Shown one piece after another: positions 55,150 through 64,000 of a DNA stretch of 64,000 bases. A program made the translations under genes and the position numbers. Every line of letters begins with the position of its first letter. Within the stretch, counting starts at the first letter, position 1. Under the pieces are notes generated by a model, which worked only from the letters and a program-made list of their open reading frames with translations, made no database searches and had not been told where the DNA came from. The DNA is taken from NCBI GenBank assembly GCA_003991915.1, contig RQTK01000226.1:119690-183689 (forward strand). The letters run 5' to 3'. This DNA comes from Elysia chlorotica (lineage: Eukaryota > Mollusca > Gastropoda > Plakobranchidae).

Positions 55150-57280
55150 TTATCATAATCAGTAGCAGCCACGACACAACAGCAACAACCTACAGGTTAT
55201 GCTGAGCGATTATTTCTTTGGGTCAGCTCTCTTTCTCCACGTAATGTCTGTTACAGAGCAACTCTCCCTGTTACTCATAGTAATTCTCCACCGAGTGTGT
55301 CCTACGTCTGCCTCGGTGTTTGCCTGTCTCTTGATCTCTAACCCTCTCCTTCGGCCCCTTCTATCTCTGCATCGCTTCTTGTTTTACATCAGCATCTTCT
55401 CAGCATCTATCTTCACTTTTCTTTCCCCGCTGTGTATTTTCCCTCCCACATTATAAGCCTCTCTGTTCATCTGTCTTCGTCCTTATATTTTCTTTCCGAA
55501 CCCCACTCTATCGACCTGACTATCTACTGTATCACAATAAAGTCTGATGTCCACGAGCTCTGATCTGTTAATGTTTCTTGTCTGTTTGTGTGTCTGACAA
55601 CCTGTCCCTGCCACACTCTCATTCTTTCTAGCACTTCATCCTTGTATCTCTAATCTGCCTCCGCTTAGCGTATTCTCTCCTTTTTCTCCTTCTCTCTCTG
55701 CTTCTTTATCTCTCTGCCTGTCTAACTGTCAGAGCGTCTGTCTGCCTGTCTGTCTATGTTATCTGCACGCCTGCCCCGCTCTCCCTCTCTCCCTCTCTCT
55801 CAATCTCTTTTCATCGTTCTCTCATCATCTCATCCTACAATTCTGCCCTTCTGTGAAGAGCAGGCCCTTAAGTTAGACCTTTCAGCATCTCCTATTCACG
55901 CCAAACCACTGGCTAGTGTTCGATAAACCGATCCAGCTCTATCCCAAACCCTTTAATCTTGGTTTTTTGTTACCCCCAACCACCAGACCAATTTCCCGCC
56001 TTTTTTTTTCTTTGACCAAGGGAGAAAATAGCGATTACTATTTATTCTTTTCTTGCACATTGTGTCATACATCTCAGCCCAATGTTTTTTGTTGATTTTT
56101 CAATCAGGGAGTTTTGGAAGATTTCTTTGTTCTCCCCCGGGTATGATGCGGGACTCATGAGCTACACGTTTTGTATCTTAGTAAATATGTGGGGAGGGTG
56201 CCAGGAGGTGGCCTCGTGGTTTTGAGTACAGTTTCGATTTTTAGAGGAGAGGGGAGACAATACCACTAGAGGTTCCTCCTCTGTCTATGATTATGTCCCT
56301 TTTTTAGTTTATCTCCTTGAAGACCTACAAGCGAACGCCCGATGGTTTTTACAGGCCGGTGTTTCGCAATACAACTCCAGTATAATCCAAATCTGTTCTG
56401 TCGCAACTTAAGCAGCTTTGAAGCCGTGGTAGCATACATGTATCAGTAAACTCACCCGCCTGTGTCCAATATCCGGATGGTTCGATTCCTCTTTGATAGA
56501 GAGGTCAAACTATATTATTTTAGCAAGGGAAACACTAGAAAAGTCTCCATGATCGAAAAGGATGGATGTGTGGGAATGTGCTACATGTAACGTTTGTTGG
56601 TCATCGCTCGCCAGTCCTTTCTGCTCTCTCTGTGTACATTTTGATGTAGTACTTCACCGGTTTGTTCTTTCCTACCACTGCTGTAGGCTGTGTAGTTTTC
56701 TGATTTGACCAATATATAGCGCTTTTCAATTTTTAATGATGGTGTTGATTTTTGGTGAATTTAAATTCATCTTTTTGAGAATTTTGCGTTTGATTTCCTT
56801 ATGTATGTCCAAATCTCAAAGGCCCTCAATTACCTATTGCCCGTGTCTTAGTTTTCTTTCTCATAGAAAGCAGTTGATCACACGATGTTCGGTCACACAA
56901 TAATTAGTGGGTAATGAGAGGCCGGGGTGGGGAGTAGTGCTGTCATGTTCTGAACTTTTTTTGTTATTCCAATGCGCTTGGGGACCTCTTTGACACACCA
57001 ACCACCCTCAACAACTGTTGCTCTGTGAAGAAACATAGCTGACTATGAAAATAAATAATTCTAGCTGGATGTTAAATTCTCGCTACAATACCATGCAGGA
57101 GAATCGATATTAACAGAAACTAACTCTAGAAAGATAGTGCATGTATTTTTTCTTGTGATAATTTATTTGCAATAGGATATTCCACTCCCGCGATTATATT
57201 AACGGAGGTGAGTCGCAACCATAATTATTAGTTTGGCCGTCCAGCCCAGTACCCTTGCCCCGAGATGGCCGTTCTCATGC
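55150..57280. other. Spacer, pyrimidine-rich first part
   Basis: 55.25-55.86 kb is rich in CTCT/TCTG motifs. From 55.9 to 57.2 kb the sequence is of mixed composition with no recognisable gene or repeat. Confidence 0.3.
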
Positions 57281-57282
57281 GG

Positions 57283-58204
57283 TAATAACGTACTGATCTA
57301 AGTCTTGTCCAGGACTTCCATTGTATGTACATAACGCACTGAACTAAGTCTTGTCCAGGACTTCCACATAACGACTGACTAAGTCTTGTCCAGGACTTCC
57401 ATTGTATGTAGTACATAACGTACTGATCTAAGTCTTGTCCAGGACTTCCATTGTATGTAGTACATAACGTACTGATCTAAGTCTTGTCTAGGACTTCCAT
57501 TGTATGTACATAACGTACTGATCTAAGTCTTGTCCAGGACTTCCATTGTATGTACATAACGTACTGATCTAAGTCTTGTCCAGGACTTCCATTGTATGTA
57601 GTACATAACGTACTGATCTAAGTCTTGTCCAGGACTTCCATTGTATGGACATAACGTACTGATCTAAGTCTTGTCTAGGACTTCCATTGTAAGGACATAG
57701 CGTATTGATCTAAGTCTTGTCTAGGACTTCCATTGTATGTACATAACGTACTGATCTAAGTCTTGTCTAGGACTTCCATTGTAAGGACATAGCGTACTGA
57801 TCTAAGTCTTGTCCAGGACTTCCATTGTATGTAGTACATAACGTACTGATCTAAGTCTTGTCCAGGACTTCCATTGTATGTACATAACGTACTGATCTAA
57901 GTCTTGTCTAGGACTTCCATTGTATGTACATAACGTACTGATCTAAGTCTTGTCCAGGACTTCCATTGTATGTACATAACGTACTGATCTAAGTCTTGTC
58001 CAGGACTTCCATTGTAAGGACATAGCGTATTGATCTAAGTCTTGTCTAGGACTTCCATTGTATGTACATAACGTACTGATCTAAGTCTTGTCTAGGACTT
58101 CCATTGTATGTACATAACGTACTGATCTAAGTCTTGTCTAGGACTTCCATTGTATGTACATAACGTACTGATCTAAGTCTTGTCTAGGACTTCCATTGTA
58201 TGTA
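57283..58204. repeat. 46-bp minisatellite, 20 copies
   Basis: The unit is GTACATAACGTACTGATCTA, then AGTCTTGTC(C/T)AGGACTTC and CATTGTAT. Some units carry an extra GTA at the junction (49 bp). Two main variants differ at the C/T position, and a third carries GGACATAGCGTA. Each unit contains the 5-bp inverted arms AAGTC..GACTT. The first three copies are the most diverged. Confidence 0.97.
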
Positions 58205-58335
58205 GACTCCAGTTGTGTACATAACGGATCCGATGACCATTTCTGCCTGTTAGGGGCCTTCGTTGAGAACTGGGAAAGCTTCCTGTCCGTCTAGTCTTAT
58301 GTCGTCCAACCAGTTTCTTCTTGGTCTTGGAGTTT
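58205..58335 (-). pseudogene. LINE C-terminal fragment
   Basis: The minus strand reads QTPRPRRNWLDDIRLDGQEA then FPVLNEGP, the (R/G)RPR-W-DDI signature found near the C-terminus of several LINE polyproteins. It is short and without defined ends; it borders the minisatellite. Confidence 0.5.
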
Positions 58336-58835
58336 GCTTCTTCTTTTGTCTTCTTTTCCTCTAACGTATTCGGCCTATCTGACGAAATGTCCACATTTCA
58401 AAGCCTGCTAGAATTCTAATACTAATTTCAGCCATATTTCCTATCCTCTGTAATTTGTTGGCCGCGGTACTTTTCACAATGGAGATTTCTATTCATTGAA
58501 AGAATTATAACAAGGAATAATGTCCCAAGATCTTCTTGGTGGAAATAAACACCTCTTTCTCTTTCAAGTTTTCCATCTTCTGTCTCCCTATCTCTCTGTC
58601 ACTCTCCACCCCCTCTCTCTCACTCTTTCTCTCTTTCTTTTCGCTTGTTTTAATTTCTTCTACGCCTCTTTGTTTTTCAGTCCATATTTTTCTCCTTACA
58701 TCTTCTTTTCTTCTTCTCATCTCATCTTTCGATATTTTTGTCTTTATGGATGCCTGTATGTCTCGCTTCACATCTCATCCATCCTTTCTCGTGTCATTAC
58801 ACCCCATCACATTTCCCATCTTTACTATCTCTCCA

Positions 58836-58880
<45 letters not shown>
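58836..58880. repeat. (CT)n microsatellite
   Basis: A CT tract within a 350-bp pyrimidine-rich segment (58.55-58.9 kb). Confidence 0.95.
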
Positions 58881-58885
<5 letters not shown>

Positions 58886-59329
58886 TCTAATCCTTATTTG
58901 AAGTATTCATTTTTATCCCTTCCTCAGCCCAACTATCACGCGTATCTTATCCAGGCGAAAACTTGCTAATCCGCGGAGAGTTTGGGATTTGGTCTTAGCA
59001 CCGATGTTTTCCCAATGCTGGAGCATCTCGCCTCAGTCAGAAAATGTTAAGAACCTCGGCCAGCCAGAGATGGATCAGCTCCAGATTTAAGCCGACACCT
59101 GACGACCCCGCCAGTGGATGGGGCCTCTCCAGGGAACCTTCCTGGGCTTTTTAGGCAGGCAGAATGTGGCCAGTGTTTCTCAGGCTGCTGACAAGGCTAA
59201 CCGCTAGTGTGGGTTTACGTTAGTCCGACAAAGGAGGGATAAGAGTATTACTGAACATATATTAGGGGGTTGGGGAGAGGCACCGATGGGGTTCAGTGTT
59301 CGTACTAGTAATAATATCTATCATTACAT

Positions 59330-59347
59330 GTATCATTATTATTGTTC

Positions 59348-59439
<92 letters not shown>

Positions 59440-59468
59440 CATTATTATTATTATTATTACTATTATTG
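59330..59468. repeat. (ATT)n microsatellite
   Basis: About 40 ATT triplets with a few single-base interruptions. Confidence 0.95.
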
Positions 59469-59644
59469 ATGCGATTATGGGGATGGATATTTGTTATTAT
59501 TGCTTATACTGTTTTGTTTTGCTGCACATGCGGACCACCAAATGTGCCTTTAAAGGACAAATAAATATCTTATCTTCTCTTATCTTAAATTTTGAACCGA
59601 TCGTTGGTTTCTAATCGAGGACATATCGATCGGAACTGAGTGAA

Positions 59645-59832
59645 GTTGAGTTGACCACTTAAAGCTTAACTTCTATCGTTGACAACAATGCTAATAGAAG
59701 GAGGGTCCCAAGACTAACGTCTAACAATAACTTACGTGTTACCATACAGAGACAGAGCTGGGATGCCAGGACTTCAGCCTCTACGGACTACATTGATGAC
59801 ACCGATCCCGTTGGGGACAAAACTCGCTCACG
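59645..59832 (-). mobile_element. SINE copy, degraded
   Basis: CCCAAGACTAACGTCTAACA, TTACCATACAGAGACAGAGC, GGGATGCCAGGACT and TGATGACACCGATCC follow the order of the intact SINE body; the ends are eroded. Confidence 0.6.
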
Positions 59833-60301
59833 AATCGTTAAGGGAGTTACGAAATAGAAACTAGAAAGAGGATTCAAGCAAAACGTGCAGTCTTTAAATT
59901 GTTTTGTCCTTTTTTCCTTTCATGCCCTATTTCTACCAGGTGAAAGGCGAGCCTTGGCTTACCGTGCATTCACACCTAAATCGAAGCCCCTATGATAGTA
60001 TATGGAGAGCAGTCTTGTCGGATCACTGCCTTTTTGTGTTTTGACAGCCATCGGTGTTCGGCGGGTTTGATCCGGTCTCAAGTGAGTCTGGGTGCGAACT
60101 CTCTCAGATCTGCGCCACATCCACGCTCGCGCCGGGGACGTTAAGGGCGCCACTAAAAATCTGGACGTCATGGGTCACCTCTGTCCTCTTGCTTAGCGCG
60201 GTTGTCAGACTTGGCAGCGGCAGCGGGCCTAATCGATTTTTGAGTTAATTTTGTGTGTTAGTGCGGGGGGCGGGCTGGCGGCAGGAGAGAAAGCCCGGGG
60301 C

Positions 60302-60553
60302 ATGGAAGACTGCAAGATGGAGATTGATTCTGTTTTTGTTTCACAGCCGGAAGAAAATGCGGACAGATTGGTCCAGTTTTGTGAGCAGCCTAATCGCCGG
60401 ATGTGGCTCAAGTTCTTCATTATTTTCCACCGCGTTCCTATAATCAATGTACTCAGTACATCGGCGGGAAGATGGTGGAAGAAAACATGGCTAGTTGAAC
60501 TGAGTTTATACGGAGACGGTCGTACGGCTCGGTTAGCAGTTCTCCAGCGATAG
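60302..60553 (+). CDS. Unrecognised 83-aa open frame
   Basis: MEDCKMEIDSVFVSQPEENA opens an 83-residue frame in a locally GC-richer segment (59.94-60.56 kb). It contains an amphipathic WLKFFIIFHRV stretch. No family is recognised and there is no splice or expression support. It may be an isolated exon or chance. Confidence 0.15.
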   Translation: MEDCKMEIDSVFVSQPEENADRLVQFCEQPNRRMWLKFFIIFHRVPIINVLSTSAGRWWKKTWLVELSLYGDGRTARLAVLQR

Positions 60554-60969
60554 ATCTGTAATTAGTCCTGACAAAGAGGCAAACTAAAAACTGGAGAACA
60601 GCACCAACAGAAACTAATAGTCAAAAGCATGGGTAGTCGTGATGGCTGATGGTGTGAACAACCGCTAGCATGATCAACATAGTTTTTCACAGAGTTAGAG
60701 GTAGGCTTTTTTTTTTTAGAGAAAATAGCAGAACAATGATTGCACATTGTGAGATTAGAACCCTCGACTTGTAGATTTGAAGAATTTTGTTTAGTTTAGA
60801 TTTTTTTTCATAATTTGCATTTCCTCCTCAACAGACCAGAGCGAAACAGGTCACACTCTAAATCGCTGATTTTTAGAAATAAAGACACACTATTCTCTTC
60901 TCGACATGGAATGAGTTCAGTTTACTTAAAGCACAGACGAGTATTTAACAGTTTCAAAAGAGCAATTAT

Positions 60970-62140
60970 ATGTACTGTCTAAAGTGACACCAGAGTATAT
61001 TTGTACTTGTAAATGTCTTCTTGCTTAACCTCTTTTTTTGTTTTATTGACATTTGAAAGTAGGTAATTATCTTCACACCAACTGACAAAACAACCGATTG
61101 TCTCTCTGTAGTTTGATACCTCTTTACTTAATAAACCTAGAATTGACGAATCATCAGCAAGTTTCAATAAACGAGTATCAATTTGAGAGTAATTGCACAA
61201 TCATTAGTGTATATAGTAAATAATACAGGTGATTAAACAGCTCCCTGAGGAGCTCCAAAGATAATAGTATCAGAAATGATAGTATAGGAACAGATTTCTT
61301 GTTGAATATTGTTTAACTTCAAATATTGAGGCCTTGAGGTTCAAATTAATGTAAGTATCACCAGGTGTGGTTGCATGGTATTGAAAGTTGACGAAATATT
61401 CTATAAACAATATTCGACAATAATTCGTAGTAACTTAAAAATGTTTGCAAAAGTTGAGTAGAAATACAAATATGGCATCTTTAACATTATTTTCCCTCTC
61501 TATAAGTGAAATACATAGGATCTTGAAAAGCAGAGAAGTACTTCTTAAGCTTTTTGAGAATTAACTTTTCTAAGCATTTTGTGACCACAGAGGTTGAGGC
61601 AACCTGCGTAGGATCTTTTAATTCTTTTTTTAGACACAGGAATCACTTCAGTTATTTTTCGAATAGGTGGTACGAAGTGTTCACGCATAGCACAGCTAAA
61701 AAGAAAATGTGTAGATTGAGCTCAGCTGCACAGAACAATATTTGAAAATCCAGCCTTCCAAACCATCAGGCCCGTCTGATTTTCTTTCTTTCACACTCTT
61801 AAAAACTGAGGCAATATCATGCATGCTCTCTCACAACATACTCCCCATGAGATCTGACCCTTTCCTTATCATTCTCTTCCATACGCTGTTCTGTTTCTTC
61901 TGTAAAATCATTTTTATCAAATCTATGGTACAAATAATTTAACTTATTTGCATAATCGTTCACATCTTGGGCAAAACACTTTTTGGTTGTTATTTATTCA
62001 AGCGATTTATTCTGTACACTCCCAAGTTGCTTTACTATCGTTATGTCTAAAATGGTTCTTTAACTTTCCTCTGCAATTTTGTTAGCGTTTGCCACATTTT
62101 ATTTCGGAGCTCTTTTTGAATCTTTCTTAATTCTGCGTGA
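60970..62140 (-). pseudogene. Decayed minus-strand LINE, reverse-transcriptase region
   Basis: Reading the minus strand from 62140, the order is AQDVNDYANKLNYLYHRFD (about 61.92 kb), a KERKSDGPDG block (61.78 kb) and TKCLEKLILKKLKKYF..FQDP (61.55 kb). AFNTMQPHL-like residues, FGAPQGAV-SPVLFTIYTNDC (61.25 kb) and LLKLADDSSILGLL..CFVSWCEDNYLLSNVNKTK (61.17-61.03 kb) follow. LADD replaces the usual (Y/F)ADD. Stops and shifts interrupt every block. It resembles the element at 15.3-17.1 kb in layout. Confidence 0.85.
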
Positions 62141-62274
62141 TTACCAGAGTGAAAAATTTCTATTTTCTTGGTTATGGTATCTTTGACATTCTTGTTTACG
62201 CAAAGATTTTTATTTCGATAACAAGTTACCGTTTTTTGCTTGAAAACATTATTTTACAAGATTTTATGTATGCT

Positions 62275-62390
62275 GATATATGGTCCCGGTATCCCCGCAC
62301 TGTCTCTGTATCAAGGCACTCAAAATTGTCAAACTTTATTCTCGGGACCTGTCCACTATGTGGCATTCATGCCAACGTCGTAGATTCAGA
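62275..62390 (+). mobile_element. Possible degenerate SINE fragment, opposite orientation
   Basis: GTATCCCCGCACTGTCTCTG is close to the minus-strand reading of the SINE body at 2.3 kb (GTATTCCCGCACTGTCTCTG), and CCTGTCCAC..GCCAACGTCG loosely follows its tail. Confidence 0.4.
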
Positions 62391-62539
62391 AACCAGCTCA
62401 CTCACTCAATTTGAAAGGGGAGTCGGATTTGTTTTTCTAAATTTGTAATAATTTACAGGCTGCAGAAAATCTTAATATCAACATAAATGTTTGTAATGCA
62501 CGTTGTATCCATCAACATTATCCCCAAACACTAGCGTCT

Positions 62540-63285
62540 CTCAAAACACAAAGGGCGGTGTTTTCCGCTCAGTGTTCAAAACACAAAGGGCGGTGTTTTC
62601 CCGCTCAGTGTTCAAAACACAAAGGGCGGTGTTTTCCCTCAGTGTTCAAAACACAAAGGGCGGTGTTTTCCCTTCAGTGTTCAAAACACAAAGGCGGTGT
62701 TTTCCCGCTCAGTGTTCAAAACACAAAGGTTGGTGTTTTCCCGCTCAGTGTTCAAAACACAAAGGTTGGTGTTTTCCCGCTCAGTGTTCAAAACACACAG
62801 CGCGGTGTTTTCCCTTCAGTGTTCAAAACACAAAGGGCGGTGTTTTCCCGTTCAGTGTTCAAAACACAAAGGGCGGTGTTTTCCCGCTCAGTGTTCAAAA
62901 CACAAAGGGCGGTGTTTTCCCGCTCAGTGTTCAAAACACAAAGGCGGTGTTTTCCCGCTCAGTGTTCAAAACACAAAGGGCGGTGTTTTCCCTTCAGTGT
63001 TCAAAACACAAAGGGCGGTGTTTTCCCGCCCAGTGTTCAAAACACAAAGGGCGGTGTTTTCCCATTCAGTGTTCAAAACACAAAGGGCGGTGTTTTCCGC
63101 CCAGTGTTCAAAACACAAAGGGCGGTGTTTTCCTGATCAGTGCTGAAAACACAAAGGGCGGTGTTTTCCTGCTCAGTGTTCAAAACACAAAGGGTGGTGT
63201 TTTCCCGCTCAGTGTTCAAAACACAAAGGGTGGTGTTTTTCCCTTCAGTGTTCAAAACACAAAGGGCGGTGTTTTTCCCGCTCTG
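62540..63285. repeat. 37-bp hairpin satellite, 21 copies
   Basis: Each unit is about (C)GCTCAGTGTTC followed by AAAACAC-AAAGGGCG-GTGTTTT-CCC. The AAAACAC and GTGTTTT arms form a 7-bp inverted repeat and are identical in all 21 copies. The loop (AAAGGGCG, AAAGGTTG, ACAGCGCG, 7-nt AAAGGCG) and the linker vary. Because 37 is not a multiple of 3 and the unit lacks stops, long frames are open across it; they are not genes. Confidence 0.95.
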
Positions 63286-63309
63286 CTCAAAATGTAAATG
63301 TGTTATAAC

Positions 63310-63400
63310 ACTCTCTCTCTCTCTCTCCCTCCCTCCCTCCCTCTTCCTTTTCCCCTCTCTCTCTTTCTCTCTCTCTCATATCCCTCCTCTCTCTTCCCCC
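63310..63400. repeat. (CT)n/(CCCT)n low-complexity tract
   Basis: CT dinucleotides and CCCT blocks follow the hairpin satellite. Confidence 0.9.
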
Positions 63401-63479
63401 ATTCCATAGACACATACACTTTTCTATATTGTATTGTCTGGCTCGTCCGTGTCGGAGATTTCGCCAGTACATTATTTTG

Positions 63480-63925
63480 CTTGTTACTTGTTAAGGCTTT
63501 GTCCATCCACTGCAGGGTTTAGCCCTCCGATTCACATCTGAATCTTTTGCTATCTCTAACTGTTCTGCTCCATAGAACCCCCCTTTTCTCTCACTACGAG
63601 CGTATATCATCTCGCTACCTTCTTGCTTGTCTTCCTCTTGATCTTTTTCCGTTTCTTGGCTGCCACTCTGTTCCCCTTGAGTCCATCTACAGTAACGTTG
63701 TCAGCAATTTTGTCTATATGGCCTGCCCATTTTTATTTCTGTTTTGCTGCACATTTTACTATGTCTTCAATGTTTGTTTGGGCTCTGACGGTGCGGAATG
63801 GGATCTTGTCTTTTATTTTTATGTTCAACATTTTTCTCTCCATTGTACGCTGTGCTGTTCCCAGCTTATGTGCAAGTGCCTTTGTCAGTGACCATGTGCA
63901 GAATACGAGCTGGTTGGAGCTGCTT
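63480..63925 (-). pseudogene. RTE-type LINE C-terminal region
   Basis: The minus strand reads MERKMLNIKIKDKIPFRTVR, AQTNIEDIVKCAAKQK, a stop, KWAGHID, VDGLKGNRVAAKKRKK and VARDDIRS-like residues. This is the known order in RTE-like endonuclease/reverse transcriptases (mutated from ..KWQWAGHIARR..RPP-RW-DDI). It is interrupted by a stop and at least one shift. Confidence 0.75.
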
Positions 63926-64000
63926 TGGAAAGAATAAAGAGATTATTATGGACGAATAAATGCCAATGTCATTAAAAAGACAGGTATATGACCAATGCGT

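Noticed and set aside
54867-55177. Poly-Leu and poly-Asn frames
   Set aside because: They are translations of the AAC microsatellite.
58520-58969. 149-aa Ser/Leu-rich plus-strand protein
   Set aside because: It is composed of CT-rich low-complexity sequence with no motif.
62540-63285. CRISPR-like array (regular repeats with dyad symmetry)
   Set aside because: The units are contiguous with no unique spacers, and the genome is animal. It is a satellite.
62503-63297. 264-aa repetitive protein (SVQNTKGGVFP repeats) and overlapping 192- and 149-aa frames
   Set aside because: The 37-bp unit lacks stops in several frames, so all frames are open and rotate; there is no start context or non-repeat coding sequence.

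Overview
The window is metazoan nuclear DNA: AT-rich, with intron-split genes and many microsatellites, decayed non-LTR retrotransposons and tRNA-derived SINEs. The gene set and the repeat style (SINE 3' tails of the 'CACAATATAGCC..GACGTT' kind, AGATCT/CTAGAT-rich spacers) suggest a lophotrochozoan, most likely a gastropod mollusc. The species cannot be fixed from the sequence alone.

Three protein-coding genes can be reconstructed exon by exon with consistent splice phases. (1) Minus strand, 6509-13930: a six-exon TIGAR-type fructose-2,6-bisphosphatase / histidine phosphatase of 317 aa. (2) Plus strand, 21009-27418: an eight-exon type II membrane beta-1,4-glycosyltransferase of the B4GALT / invertebrate beta4GalNAcT (bre-4) family, about 352 aa. 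One junction (exon 5 to 6) is unresolved. (3) Minus strand, 32806-50907: a nine-coding-exon NPAT-like gene (LisH protein of the histone locus body), predicted at 2884 aa. About 89% of it is encoded by two giant exons of 3846 and 3845 nt. TIGAR and the glycosyltransferase are head-to-head; the glycosyltransferase and NPAT are tail-to-tail. Nothing suggests they work in one pathway: the products belong to sugar-phosphate metabolism, Golgi glycosylation and histone-gene transcription.

Region by region: 1-6.5 kb is non-coding with one intact SINE carrying a target-site duplication. 6.5-14 kb is TIGAR, whose introns hold a fresh truncated LINE, a TA-flanked MITE and microsatellites. 14-18 kb is AAG repeat and a decayed LINE. 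18-29 kb is the glycosyltransferase, with its exon 3 splice-site region tandemly multiplied in intron 3. 29-33 kb holds LINE 3' ends. 32.8-52.5 kb is NPAT, with a CpG-richer likely promoter near 52.4 kb. 52.6-53.5 kb is an (ACT)n tract interrupted by a 691-base assembly gap.

53.5-64 kb holds no convincing cellular gene. It holds an (AAC)n tract, a 20-copy 46-bp minisatellite, a 21-copy 37-bp hairpin satellite whose stem arms are invariant, and minus-strand LINE relics. No complete new gene system is evident. The most unusual signals are the enlarged NPAT with duplicated internal motifs, the multiplied splice junction and the hairpin satellite.
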